Origin: Chitinophaga lutea
GTDB taxonomy: Bacteria > Bacteroidota > Bacteroidia > Chitinophagales > Chitinophagaceae
NCBI RefSeq assembly: GCF_003813775.1
Contig: NZ_RPDH01000002.1
Span: 992,001-1,056,000, forward strand
Length of the DNA: 64,000 nucleotides
Direction: 5' to 3'
Both the position numbers and the translations under genes were made by a program. Positions within the stretch are counted from its first letter, which is position 1, and each line of letters begins with the position of its first letter. The notes under the pieces were generated by a model that was given only the letters and a program-made list of their open reading frames with translations, searched no databases and was not told the DNA's origin. Of the stretch, positions 9,383 through 18,064 are shown piece by piece.

Positions 9383-9899
9383 AGCAGTTAATTTAAAAAT
9401 GAATGAATGCGCTGATGATTTCCCTTTCCAGGAAATAAAAAAATCATGCTGTAATGGAAATCCGTTGATTTCACATCAAAGCATTCAGTTGGAATAAATT
9501 TTAACAGGAAAGGGTACCCTGAGCCTGGGATACTGTTTTAGCAGGCCAGGGTTGAATTATTGAAGTCCTTAAAATTTGAGAAGTAGTACAACTTCTTGCA
9601 GAACGTGCGGAATTGCTGACCGGTACAGCCATACAGCGGCATTGCATCCGCAGCGACCGTGCGGATAGCGCCATTATATATTTGTGTACGTGTACCTGAC
9701 ATACAACAAACATACGGAATTATTTTTAAATCCCCTTCGCGGATAATTCATAGCATGAAATAAGCGCGCCCATGCATTGCGAAGCGGAGCTTCTTCATCA
9801 TGGCACTTTTCCCCGACAATATCGAGAGCGGTAATTATCACCAGGTGTTTTTCATGGTATCGGCGCAAATCTATTTACACTGGGAACTTCACAAGTACT

Positions 9900-9923
9900 G
9901 TTTTGGCGCTGTAAAGCCAAAAC
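9900..9923. repeat. Perfect hairpin GTTTTGGC/GCCAAAAC
   Basis: An 8-bp perfect stem with an 8-base loop lies in the gene-free region about 520 bp upstream of the GreA/B-like start. It could be an old terminator or part of a decayed element; no gene ends beside it. Confidence 0.4.
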
Positions 9924-10030
9924 CTGTAACGGCTACCAATACCGTATAGTGATGGCCGTATAAACCGCAACGATCCTGTACTGACATCCATCCCTGTACG
10001 GTTTTTCAGCAGGAGACGGTCATAAAACCT

Positions 10031-10148
10031 GGTATATATAGTACCTATAAGGTACCTTTAAAGTACGTATATAGTACGTATATAGTACCCCTTTATAGAG
10101 GTACTATATAGGTACCTTATAGGTACTATATATATGCCTCAAACGTAC
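10031..10148. repeat. 11-bp-phased GTAC repeat forming a long AT-rich palindrome
   Basis: GTAC occurs at 10041, 10052, 10063, 10074 and 10085 (exactly 11 bp apart), then at 10101, 10112 and 10123 (again 11 bp), then at 10145 (22 bp). The spacers are A/T-rich. The outer parts 10031-10056 and 10111-10138 are inverted copies of each other with only a 2-bp indel, and an inner hairpin centres near 10093. The array could extrude a cruciform or bind a protein on one helix face. The pattern is read directly; its function is unknown. Confidence 0.8.
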
Positions 10149-10424
10149 TTTAACCAGGTTCCTTACCGTCTGCCAGGCCCTTATTACAAAACATAACCAT
10201 AGCGAAAACTCCAGGAAACACATCGGAAAAGCATCAACACCGCACTCCTGCACCCTGCATTCGCTTTAATCCCATCCGCATGGGCAAGCCCGCTTTATCA
10301 CCTTTCCCGGAGAGGGCCTGAATCCCCCGTGGTTCTCCCGGCCTCACTCCTCTCCTGCACACGCCCTTTTCTTTTCAGTTTCCTTTAACAAATAAAATTT
10401 GGAGGAATGCCGAGCACATACTTA

Positions 10425-10439
10425 CTTTGTAATTCAAAG
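10425..10439. promoter_or_regulatory. Dyad CTTTG-N5-CAAAG, distal copy
   Basis: CTTTGTAATTCAAAG is a perfect dyad (5-bp arms, 5-bp spacer) about 90 bp upstream of the ferritin-like gene. It shares its design with the proximal copy at 10492-10510; the centres are 69 bp apart. It is probably an operator for a dimeric regulator; the regulator is not known. Confidence 0.45.
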
Positions 10440-10491
10440 CACTTTCCTAGTTAGAACATCGTCCGGTACACGGACTATTTTTTCACCTTTA

Positions 10492-10510
10492 CACTTTGCA
10501 ATACAAAGTG
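10492..10510. promoter_or_regulatory. Dyad CACTTTG-N5-CAAAGTG, proximal copy
   Basis: CACTTTGCAATACAAAGTG is a perfect palindrome with 7-bp arms, ending 16 bp before the ATG of the ferritin-like gene at 10527. Its position over the expected promoter or leader suggests an operator. A Bacteroidota-type promoter element could overlap it because TTTG is part of the arm. Confidence 0.5.
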
Positions 10511-10526
10511 GATTAAATTCATTCGC

Positions 10527-11267
10527 ATGCACACCTCCCGGCAATGGATCGAACATTTCCGCAACAACCTCCGGTATTACCGTATCAACTGGGACATCCA
10601 GCCCTCCATCTCCTCCCGCGAAACCGCCACCATCCTCCGTTCCATGCAGGCATGGCAGCTGGGTGAAACGTCGGACGGGCATAACCTCATACGGGCGGTG
10701 ACCAGGTATGCAGAAAAACACGACGATCCGGATTACATCGAAGCGATGAAACTCTTCATCAAAGAAGAGCAGAAGCATGGCGAGAATCTCGGCCGTTATC
10801 TCGATGCCATCGGGCAGCCGAGGATTAAAAAAGACTGGGGCGACTCCCTCTTCCGCTGGTTCCGCGGTTTTAACACCAGCATGGAAATGTGGACGGTTGC
10901 GGTGCTGACGGTGGAAAGTGCGGCGCAGATCTATTACCAGGCGCTCAAAGATGCCACGTATTGCGTGTTGCTCAAACAGATCTGTCGCGACATCCTGATC
11001 GACGAGGCATATCACATTACGTTCCAGGTAGAAAGAATGACCATCCTCTACGATCAGAAATCCCCTGCCGGGAAAATGATCTGCGCTCCCCTGTATAAAC
11101 TGTTTTTCTTCGGAACGGCGCTCACCGTGTGGTTCGCACACCGGCGGCTGTTCGAAGCGGGCGGCAATACCTATCACAGTTACATGCGCAAAATGCACTA
11201 CAAATACATGAGAACCTTCCATCGCCTCACTGCACCGAAAACCAAACCGGAACCCGCACTGATATGA
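10527..11267 (+). CDS. Ferritin-like (diiron) domain protein
   Basis: This 246-residue soluble protein has four-helix ferritin-like signatures. Candidate metal ligands are seen in KLFIKEEQKHGENL (about residue 76), VESAAQIYYQAL (about 128) and ILIDEAYHITFQ (about 158), an E..H / E / E..H arrangement typical of diiron carboxylate proteins. The oxidation substrate is not evident. Its stop overlaps the start of the DUF1361 gene (ATGA), so the pair is translationally coupled. Two dyads upstream suggest dedicated repression. Confidence 0.75.
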   Translation: MHTSRQWIEHFRNNLRYYRINWDIQPSISSRETATILRSMQAWQLGETSDGHNLIRAVTRYAEKHDDPDYIEAMKLFIKEEQKHGENLGRYLDAIGQPRIKKDWGDSLFRWFRGFNTSMEMWTVAVLTVESAAQIYYQALKDATYCVLLKQICRDILIDEAYHITFQVERMTILYDQKSPAGKMICAPLYKLFFFGTALTVWFAHRRLFEAGGNTYHSYMRKMHYKYMRTFHRLTAPKTKPEPALI

Positions 11268-11896
11268 AAACGCCCCTCTCCTCCGCCGGAAAAATGCTGC
11301 TGGTATCCGTTTCGTTCTGCCTTTTGTTGACGGTAGTGCGGATGTGTTATACCGGCAGCATCATGTACGGGTTCTACATCTGGAATATGGTGCTGGCCCT
11401 GGTGCCGCTGGCTTTCAGCAGAAAGCTGGCGGTGGCCGGCCGGCTGCGCTGGCATACGCTGCTTTTGTTTGCAGGATGGCTGGTGTTTTTTCCGAATGCG
11501 CCTTACCTGGTCACCGATGTATTCCACTTCGCGAAAGCATCGGCCATGCCAAAGTGGTTCGACCTGATACTGGTGATCTCTGCAGCCTGGAACGGGCTGC
11601 TGCTGGGCATTCTGTCGCTCATGCACGTGGAACGTTTCCTGGTTTTCCATTTCAGTCAACGGGCCGTCCATGTACTGCTGGCGGCATTGATATTACTTTG
11701 CGGCTACGGGGTATACATCGGCCGGTTTCTTCGTTTTAACAGCTGGGACGTGGTGACGGATCCGCTGGGCCTGCTGGCCGTGCTCGGCGGGCACTGGCTG
11801 CAGCCGGCCATGCACGTCACCGTGTGGGGCTTCACTTTCCTGTTCGCCGCGCTGTTCTCCATCGCTTATTTTACGCTCCGGCAATGGAAGGAATAA
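11264..11896 (+). CDS. DUF1361 family integral membrane protein
   Basis: This 210-residue membrane protein has about six hydrophobic segments. The motif WHTLLLFAGWLVFFPNAPYL, followed by VTDVFHF, is characteristic of DUF1361. The start at 11264 overlaps the previous stop by 4 bases. The function of the family is unknown; the coupling suggests it serves the ferritin-like protein, perhaps at the membrane. Confidence 0.85.
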   Translation: MKTPLSSAGKMLLVSVSFCLLLTVVRMCYTGSIMYGFYIWNMVLALVPLAFSRKLAVAGRLRWHTLLLFAGWLVFFPNAPYLVTDVFHFAKASAMPKWFDLILVISAAWNGLLLGILSLMHVERFLVFHFSQRAVHVLLAALILLCGYGVYIGRFLRFNSWDVVTDPLGLLAVLGGHWLQPAMHVTVWGFTFLFAALFSIAYFTLRQWKE

Positions 11897-11950
11897 GCGG
11901 ACTTGTGCTTTTTTTCGTTATTTTTCTGCCCATAAACCAAATTTATCCTT

Positions 11951-12511
11951 ATGGGTATCACCACCATTGTCATCCTTGCCGTTGTTGCCATCGCCGCACT
12001 ATGGGCCGTATCGCTCTATAACCGGCTGATCAACCGGCGCAACCTCGTAAAGGAAGCCTGGAGCGGCATCGACGTTAGCCTCAAAAAACGGTACGACCTC
12101 ATCCCCAACCTTGTGGAAACCGTGAAAGGATACGCGGCACACGAAAAAAACACGCTGGAGGAAGTGACGCGTTACCGCACGGCCTCCATGCAGGCCAGCA
12201 CCCCGCACGACAAAATACAGGCGGAAGGCAACCTCACCCGGGCGCTCGGCTCACTGTTCGCGGTAGCGGAAAATTACCCGGACCTGAAGGCCAGCACCAA
12301 TTTCGTGGAGCTGCAAAACGAACTGAGCGCCATCGAGAACAACCTCGAATCGGCCCGGCGGTACTACAACGGCACCGTGCGTGAAAACAACAACCTCGTG
12401 GAAAGTTTTCCCTCCAACATCATCGCGGGTATGTTCGGTTTCCGGACCAGCGAATTTTTTGAAATCGATAACGCAGCTCACCGCGAGCGGCCTGACGTGT
12501 CTTTTCAGTAA
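11951..12511 (+). CDS. lemA: LemA family protein
   Basis: The 186-residue protein has one N-terminal membrane segment (about 3-22) and a helical-bundle domain. The family hallmarks SLYNRLINRRNLVKEAWSGI, then DVSLKKRYDLIPNLVE, and a C-terminal FFEI are all present. LemA proteins face the periplasm and are often next to DUF2207 or TPM-domain proteins, as here: the next gene starts 4 bp after the stop. The biochemical role of the family is unresolved. Confidence 0.95.
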   Translation: MGITTIVILAVVAIAALWAVSLYNRLINRRNLVKEAWSGIDVSLKKRYDLIPNLVETVKGYAAHEKNTLEEVTRYRTASMQASTPHDKIQAEGNLTRALGSLFAVAENYPDLKASTNFVELQNELSAIENNLESARRYYNGTVRENNNLVESFPSNIIAGMFGFRTSEFFEIDNAAHRERPDVSFQ

Positions 12512-12515
12512 GCCT

Positions 12516-14480
12516 ATGACGAAGCAATTTTTCCTGCTGGCCATCCTGCTATTCGCAGGCCGCCTCGCAGTGGCGCAAAACGCGGCGGCCGACGCCGTGC
12601 CCGTACAGGCGCCCTACCCCTCGGAACAGCCTGTTTACCCTCATTCGGAAGGCATCCTGCAATTCCATGCCGATATTGTCATTTACCCGAGCGGCATGCT
12701 GCATGTACGGGAAAAAATCAAGGTCTATGCCGCCGGCGCAAGTATCCGGAAAGGGATTTTCCGCACCATCCCGGTGTACCGGAAAGATGTGTACGGCCGC
12801 AACGTGCATACGGGCATCCATGTAGGCGGTGTGCTGAAAAACGGGCAGCCGGAGCCTTACAGCGAACTGGAAGAGCACGGCGAACTCACCGTCCGCATCG
12901 GGGACGCGGATGTGCTCTTGCAGGAAGGGATATACGAATACGACATCACCTACGAAACCGGTGGACAAATCGGCTTTTTCGACGGATACGACGAACTGTA
13001 CTGGAACGTAACGGGCAGCAACTGGTCGTTTCCCATCGAAAAAGCGAGCGCCGCCATCACCGTGCCCTACGGCGCCCAGGTGCTGCAAACGGCCTGTTAC
13101 ACCGGTCCGGATGGCTCCACGGCAACCGATTGCCGTACCAGCCGCGACAGCAGCGGCACGCAGGTATTCCATACCAATAACCGCCTCGAAAGCGGCAGCG
13201 GTTTTACCATTGCAGTGGGGTTCTCACCGGGCCTGATTACCCGCCCTCCACCGCCCACGGCTATGGAAAAACTCATCAGCCGGCTGATGCGCTACCGGGA
13301 ATACTGGCTGGCGGTCTTGGGCGGCCTCATCATGTTCGGCTACAGCTTTTTCACCTGGCGCAAACACGGAAAAGACCCGGAGCAACCCATCCCGGTGCCA
13401 GCCTTCGAGCCGCCGGACGGGCTTTCCCCCGGCAGTATCCGCTACCTGCATACCCGGAGCGCAGACAATACCGGCTTCACCGCCACCATCGTGAACATGG
13501 CCATCAAAAAGGCCATCCATATCAAAAAGGACGACGCGGAGTATGTGCTGGAGAAAACCGGGGAGCAACCGCCGAACCTGCTGCCGGAAGAAAAGGCCAT
13601 CTACGCCAGACTGTTCAGCGGCCGGAACAAAATCAGGGTCGACGATGCATACCACGGCACATTTTCAAAAGCGCAGTCGGCTTTCAAAGATTCAATGACC
13701 GCCCAGCACGACCTTAAAAAATATTTCCTCAGCAACTCCCGCCAGATCGCCATCGGCGGCCTGATAGCGGGCGCCATCCTGATCGGCTACCTGATGGCCG
13801 TCAACATCGGGCAGTTTTTCTTTCTCCTGTTTTTGCTGCCCTTCCTCGGCGTGGGCGGCAGCCTGCTGGTGACGGGCATCAGGAATCTGAAGCAGGGCTG
13901 CACCGGCGTGATCCTCACCCTGGTGGGCGGCGCATTTACCCTGGCGCCGCTGGGGGTGCTGTTCCTGGTGATGGACGATGTGCCGGGCGTTGCCCTCATT
14001 TTTGTCCTGGCGCTGCTGGCGGCCTATTTCTGGTACATCTATCTCATCAAGGCGCCCACCCCGCTGGGCGCGGAAAAAGCCTCGAAGATCGAAGGTTTTA
14101 TGATGTACCTCAAAACCGCGGAAGAGCACCGGCTCAATATGCTCACGCCACCAGAGCACACCCCGGCTTTATTCGAAAGACTACTACCCTACGCCATCGC
14201 GCTCGGCCTCGAAAACGAATGGGGCAGCAAGTTTGAAAACGTGCTGGCCCAGGCGGGGTACTCGCCCGAATGGTATGACGGCGACACGATCAATTACCGG
14301 AATTTCTCCAACTCTTTCGGGTCCGGTTTCACCTCTTCATTAATGCGGGCGCAGGTCGATCCTACGCCCCCTTCATCCTCCAGCTCCGGTTCCAGCGGCA
14401 GCAGCAGCTGGAGCTCCGGCAGCAGCGGCGGCGGTTCTTCGGGCGGCGGCGGTGGTGGCGGAGGCGGCGGAGGCTGGTAA
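12516..14480 (+). CDS. DUF2207 domain membrane protein with glycine-rich tail
   Basis: This 654-residue protein has a signal peptide (MTKQFFLLAILLFAGRLAVAQ) and a DUF2207 ectodomain at about 45-235 (REKIKVYAAGASIRKGIFRTIP and similar). A membrane helix follows near 260, a cytoplasmic middle section, then a cluster of membrane segments at about 410-515. The C-terminus ends in a Ser/Gly tail finishing with GGGGGGGW, typical of the family. The start at 12516 was chosen because it gives the signal peptide; the frame is open further upstream inside lemA. It forms an operon with lemA. Confidence 0.9.
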   Translation: MTKQFFLLAILLFAGRLAVAQNAAADAVPVQAPYPSEQPVYPHSEGILQFHADIVIYPSGMLHVREKIKVYAAGASIRKGIFRTIPVYRKDVYGRNVHTGIHVGGVLKNGQPEPYSELEEHGELTVRIGDADVLLQEGIYEYDITYETGGQIGFFDGYDELYWNVTGSNWSFPIEKASAAITVPYGAQVLQTACYTGPDGSTATDCRTSRDSSGTQVFHTNNRLESGSGFTIAVGFSPGLITRPPPPTAMEKLISRLMRYREYWLAVLGGLIMFGYSFFTWRKHGKDPEQPIPVPAFEPPDGLSPGSIRYLHTRSADNTGFTATIVNMAIKKAIHIKKDDAEYVLEKTGEQPPNLLPEEKAIYARLFSGRNKIRVDDAYHGTFSKAQSAFKDSMTAQHDLKKYFLSNSRQIAIGGLIAGAILIGYLMAVNIGQFFFLLFLLPFLGVGGSLLVTGIRNLKQGCTGVILTLVGGAFTLAPLGVLFLVMDDVPGVALIFVLALLAAYFWYIYLIKAPTPLGAEKASKIEGFMMYLKTAEEHRLNMLTPPEHTPALFERLLPYAIALGLENEWGSKFENVLAQAGYSPEWYDGDTINYRNFSNSFGSGFTSSLMRAQVDPTPPSSSSSGSSGSSSWSSGSSGGGSSGGGGGGGGGGGW

Positions 14481-14578
14481 CTCCCTCAGGTTCTTTTTGT
14501 TAATATGTTAAACTCTTTTAACACATTAAACCACGATTAACACAATCCGTCTAATATTTCAGACTAAAACGATTGTGT

Positions 14579-15277
14579 ATGAAACGATTCTTAATCCTGG
14601 TTTCATTGATTGCAGTGGCAGCCGCCTTCAAACCGGCCGCCGCGCAGGTGAGAGTGAGTGTCAATATCGGCATGCAGCCGGCCTGGGGCCCGTCTGGCTA
14701 CGATTATGCAGAATACTATTACCTGCCGGAAATGGACATGTATTATTACATTCCTGCCCGCGAATATATCTACTTCCACCGCGGACGCTGGGTGCGCACC
14801 AGGTACGTGCCCGTGCATTACCGTCACTACGACTTCTACCGCACTTACAAGGTAGTGATCAACGACCGCGACCCGTTCCGTTATCACGACCGGTACAGGA
14901 CCCGCTATGCGGCCTACCGTTACCGTTATGACCAGCCCGTGCTGCGTGACGTGCGCGACAACCGCCGCGACCACAACGGATGGAATAACCACGGCGCCCC
15001 CCGCCGTGAAAACAACGGATGGAACAACGACCGCCGCGACAACGACAGATGGGACAATAACCGCGGTAACGACCGCCGGGATAATGACCGGTGGGACAAT
15101 AACCGCGGAAATGACCGCCGCGACAACGACCGCTGGGACAACAACCGCGGCAACGACCGCCGCGGGAATGAAGGCTGGAATAACAACCGCGGAAATGGCG
15201 GTAAGGATAAAGGAAACAAAGGACGTGGCAATGATAATAAAGGCGGGCATGGCAACCGCGGAAACGGCAAAGCATAA
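14579..15277 (+). CDS. Secreted repeat-rich hypothetical protein
   Basis: The 232-residue protein has a signal peptide (MKRFLILVSLIAVAAAFKPAAAQ) and a Tyr/Arg-rich middle (about 45-125, with YYYLPEMDMYYYIPAREYIY). A very polar tail contains the 14-residue repeat NDRRDNDRWDNNRG in three near-perfect copies plus a fourth variant, then Gly/Lys/Asn-rich sequence. Such proteins are common in Bacteroidota but have no assigned function. The tail is probably disordered and could bind polyanions. The ATG at 14579 follows a TTG-TGT that would also be in frame. Confidence 0.75.
   Translation: MKRFLILVSLIAVAAAFKPAAAQVRVSVNIGMQPAWGPSGYDYAEYYYLPEMDMYYYIPAREYIYFHRGRWVRTRYVPVHYRHYDFYRTYKVVINDRDPFRYHDRYRTRYAAYRYRYDQPVLRDVRDNRRDHNGWNNHGAPRRENNGWNNDRRDNDRWDNNRGNDRRDNDRWDNNRGNDRRDNDRWDNNRGNDRRGNEGWNNNRGNGGKDKGNKGRGNDNKGGHGNRGNGKA
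15026..15193 (+). repeat. 42-bp coding tandem repeat, four units
   Basis: Units start at 15026, 15068, 15110 and 15152. The first three encode NDRRDNDRWDNNRG. The copies differ mostly at third codon positions, so the peptide is conserved better than the DNA. That argues for selection on the protein rather than recent slippage. Confidence 0.8.
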
Positions 15278-15339
15278 CACGGCCTCAGAAGTTTTTGAAC
15301 CAATCCATGAATGAGCGAGTGATCAGTGACTAAAACAAC

Positions 15340-15367
15340 AGCTGGCTGCCTTCACCGGCGGCCAGCT
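15340..15367 (+). terminator. Hairpin after the repeat-rich gene
   Basis: AGCTGGCTGCC pairs with GGCGGCCAGCT (11-bp stem with one T-G pair) around TTCACC. It lies 62 bp past the stop at 15277. The T-tract is weak. Confidence 0.5.
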
Positions 15368-15416
15368 TAACCAAAATATCCCTATATAAACGCTTTTTAT
15401 TGGCGGATTTTAGAAC

Positions 15417-15486
15417 GACAGGCTGCTCTTGCCGGCAGCCTGTCACCTGGGGGAACCACCGTTCCCCCAATTTTTTTTCCCTTTTT
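15417..15486 (+). terminator. Double hairpin with T-tract
   Basis: A perfect 10-bp stem (GACAGGCTGC with GCAGCCTGTC) is followed at once by a perfect 8-bp stem (GGGGGAAC with GTTCCCCC). The run AATTTTTTTTCCCTTTTT comes next. This is a strong intrinsic terminator that isolates the GH2 gene from upstream transcription. Confidence 0.75.
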
Positions 15487-15488
15487 AT

Positions 15489-15500
15489 GCAAACGTTTGC
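15489..15500. promoter_or_regulatory. LacI/GalR-type operator upstream of the GH2 gene
   Basis: GCAAACGTTTGC is a perfect 12-bp palindrome with the central CG of LacI/GalR-family operators. It lies 45 bp before the GH2 start and just after the terminator, where a repressor would block initiation. A second central-CG palindrome, AAGCGCTT, lies at 18003-18010 before the outer-membrane barrel gene. No LacI-family gene is in the window. Confidence 0.55.
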
Positions 15501-15544
15501 TATTTTGCCGGTACGATCGTATTTCCGGTTAAAGTTCCAACGTT

Positions 15545-17995
15545 ATGACCATTACAAAATACCTGCTGTCCGCAGCATTGTTCCTGTTTTCATTATCCGC
15601 CAAAGCCCAACAGCAGCAAAGGCTCAATACCGGCTGGGAGTTTCTCCGCTCCGATCTCGGCGGCATCTGGGAAGCCGTTCGCCCCGTGGGTAAAGGCAAC
15701 CCGGAAGCGTCTCCCATATGGGAAAAAGTAACGCTCCCCCATTGCGTCAATGCATCCGACGCCGTGGATCCGGACGTCAACTATTACCAGGGCCCCGCCT
15801 GGTACCGCACCCGGCTTAAAATCGACAACCCGTACGCCGGCGGCAGAACCATTCTCCATTTTGAAGGTGCCGGGCAGAAAACGGATGTATATATCTACAC
15901 GACCAAAGTAGCATCGCACACCGGCGGCTACGACGAATGGACGGCGGACATCACCGAGGCGGTGGAAGCCTTCAAAAAATCAGCGCAGTTCAAAGGAACG
16001 GTGCCGGTATCCATCCGTACCGATAACAGCCGCGACCTGGAGATGATACCTTCCAGCCTCTCCGACTTCAATGTATACGGCGGCATTTACCGTTACCTTA
16101 ACCTGGTGTACGTTCCACCTGTTTCGATCCGGCAATTACACGCCACACCCGAAGTGAGCAGCGACGGTAAAACGGCGAAGCTCGCGGTGGCGGTGCAGCT
16201 ATACAATCCCGGCGGATTAACCGGCGCGCAGCTCAAAACCGTGCTGAAAGACCCGTCCGGTAAGGTGATCGGTGAAAAGAGCACTGCACTCAGCAGCCTG
16301 TCGGGCAACCTCCCTGCGGCCATTTTCGATATCAAAAAACCAAAACGCTGGCATACGGATGCTCCGTTGCTGTACACGGTGGAAACCACGGTCGCCAGCA
16401 ATAACGCCACGCATACCCTCGCCGCTAAAACCGGCTTCCGCACTTTTGAGTTCGTGAAAAACGGGCCCTTCCTGCTCAACGGCCAGCGCCTGCTCCTGAA
16501 AGGCACGCACCGCCACGAAGATCATGCGGGCGTAGCGGCGGCGATGACGGAAGAGATGATGCGCGAGGAAATGATCGTGATGAAAGAAATGGGCGTCAAC
16601 TTCATCCGCCTGGGCCACTACCAGCAATCGCGCATCATCCTGAACCTGTGCGACAGCCTGGGCATGGTGGTATGGGAAGAAATCCCCTGGTGCCGCGGCG
16701 GCCTCGGCGGCCCGGTGTACAAGGAACAGGCGAAACGGATGCTGACCAACATGATCGCGCAGCACTACAACCATCCCTCCGTGATCATCTGGGGCCTGGG
16801 CAATGAAAACGACTGGCCCGGCGACTTCGCGGAGTTCGATAAAGACAAGATCCGCGCGTTCATGAAAGAGCTGCACGATCTTTCCCACCAGCTCGATCCT
16901 TCCCGTAAAACCGCCATCCGCCGCTGCGATTTCTGTAAAGACATCGTGGACGTATACTCGCCCTCCATCTGGGCCGGCTGGTACCGCGGCATTTACACGG
17001 AATACAAAGCCACCTCCGAAGCCGAGATGAAACGCGTGAACCACTTCCTGCATGTGGAATGGGGCGGCGACAGCCACGCCAGCCGCCACTCCGAAGCGCC
17101 GGATAAAGCCCTGCAATCGATCAAAACGGGCGGCGGAACGGACGAGCGCGCGGGCGATGCATCGCTCTACGGCGGCGCCGCACGTGTGTCGAAAGACGGC
17201 GACTGGAGCGAAAGTTATATCTGCAACCTGATGGACTGGCACCTGAAAGAACAGGAAACCATGCCGTGGCTCACCGGTACGGCGCAATGGGTGTTCAAGG
17301 ACTTCTCCACGCCTATCCGGCCCGATAACCCGGTACCCTATATGAACCAGAAAGGGCTGGTGGAAAGGGATCTCACCAAAAAAGAAGCCTACTACGTGTT
17401 CCAGTCGTACTGGGCGGAAAAGCCGATGGCCCACATTTACGGCCACTCACAACCCGTACGCTGGGGCCAGGAGGGCGAAGAAAAAATGGTGAAAGTCTAT
17501 TCCAACTGCGATGAAGCGGAACTGTTCGTGAACGGGAAAAGCCTGGGCAGGAAAAAACGCAGCAGCGCCGACTTCCCTGCCGCCGGCCTCCGCTGGAACA
17601 CCACGTTCAACAAAGGGCATAACGATGTACGCGTGGTGGCCGTCAAAGGAAAGATCAAAACAGAAGACAAGATAACTTTTCAATACCAGACCGACACCTG
17701 GGGCAAACCCGCAAAAATGACGCTGGAGAAAACGGCCGTTGAAGGCAATATCGTTACGCTGCAGGTAAAACTGTTCGATGCGAAAGGCGTGCAATGCCTC
17801 GATGCGGCGGATTTCGTGCGCTTCTCGCTGGCCGGAGACGGCCGCCTGATCGACAATCTGGGCACTTCTTCCGGTGCGAGGTATGTGCAATTGTACAACG
17901 GCCGCGCCATCATCAAAGCGGATACCGGCTTGGGCGGCGTGAACGTGGCAGCGGTAAAATGTGAAGGCATCCCGACGGTAACGCTGGCATTATGA
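15545..17995 (+). CDS. Secreted glycoside hydrolase family 2 protein
   Basis: This 816-residue enzyme hydrolyses terminal beta-linked sugars; GH2 includes beta-galactosidases, beta-glucuronidases and beta-mannosidases, and the specificity cannot be read here. After the signal peptide come a jelly-roll sugar-binding domain (about 25-190), an Ig-like domain (about 195-300) and a TIM barrel (about 300-600). The barrel has GTHRHEDHAGV, the acid/base Glu421 in WGLGNENDWPGD and the likely nucleophile Glu505 in HFLHVEWGGDSH. A C-terminal DUF4982-like beta-sandwich (ELFVNGKSLGRK) follows. It probably acts in the periplasm. A LacI-type palindrome precedes it. Confidence 0.93.
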   Translation: MTITKYLLSAALFLFSLSAKAQQQQRLNTGWEFLRSDLGGIWEAVRPVGKGNPEASPIWEKVTLPHCVNASDAVDPDVNYYQGPAWYRTRLKIDNPYAGGRTILHFEGAGQKTDVYIYTTKVASHTGGYDEWTADITEAVEAFKKSAQFKGTVPVSIRTDNSRDLEMIPSSLSDFNVYGGIYRYLNLVYVPPVSIRQLHATPEVSSDGKTAKLAVAVQLYNPGGLTGAQLKTVLKDPSGKVIGEKSTALSSLSGNLPAAIFDIKKPKRWHTDAPLLYTVETTVASNNATHTLAAKTGFRTFEFVKNGPFLLNGQRLLLKGTHRHEDHAGVAAAMTEEMMREEMIVMKEMGVNFIRLGHYQQSRIILNLCDSLGMVVWEEIPWCRGGLGGPVYKEQAKRMLTNMIAQHYNHPSVIIWGLGNENDWPGDFAEFDKDKIRAFMKELHDLSHQLDPSRKTAIRRCDFCKDIVDVYSPSIWAGWYRGIYTEYKATSEAEMKRVNHFLHVEWGGDSHASRHSEAPDKALQSIKTGGGTDERAGDASLYGGAARVSKDGDWSESYICNLMDWHLKEQETMPWLTGTAQWVFKDFSTPIRPDNPVPYMNQKGLVERDLTKKEAYYVFQSYWAEKPMAHIYGHSQPVRWGQEGEEKMVKVYSNCDEAELFVNGKSLGRKKRSSADFPAAGLRWNTTFNKGHNDVRVVAVKGKIKTEDKITFQYQTDTWGKPAKMTLEKTAVEGNIVTLQVKLFDAKGVQCLDAADFVRFSLAGDGRLIDNLGTSSGARYVQLYNGRAIIKADTGLGGVNVAAVKCEGIPTVTLAL

Positions 17996-18064
17996 TTTGA
18001 GCAAGCGCTTTAAAATCAGTAACTTCCGTATTAACCATATTCTGATCACCAAAACGACGATAAT

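Larger units (their letters stand above)
9383..10526. other. 1.1-kb gene-free region between divergent genes
   Basis: No convincing gene is present. The short open frames at 9501-9713 and 9674-9868 have no recognisable domain and overlap each other. The region holds a 24-bp hairpin at 9900-9923, the phased GTAC palindrome at 10031-10148 and two dyads next to the ferritin-like gene. Promoters for the divergent genes at 9382 and 10527 must lie here. Confidence 0.7.

Noticed and set aside
9501..9868. Two small overlapping minus-strand frames in the gene-free region
   Set aside because: No domain, unusual residues and mutual overlap; no supporting promoter or terminator.
14603..15280. Minus-strand 225-codon frame opposite the repeat-rich secreted protein
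   Set aside because: Its Val/Ala repeats are simply the reverse reading of the Asn/Asp/Arg repeat; the plus strand has a proper signal peptide.
16217..17446. 409-codon minus-strand frame opposite the GH2 gene
   Set aside because: Antisense to catalytic GH2 sequence; no domain and skewed composition from GC-rich third positions.
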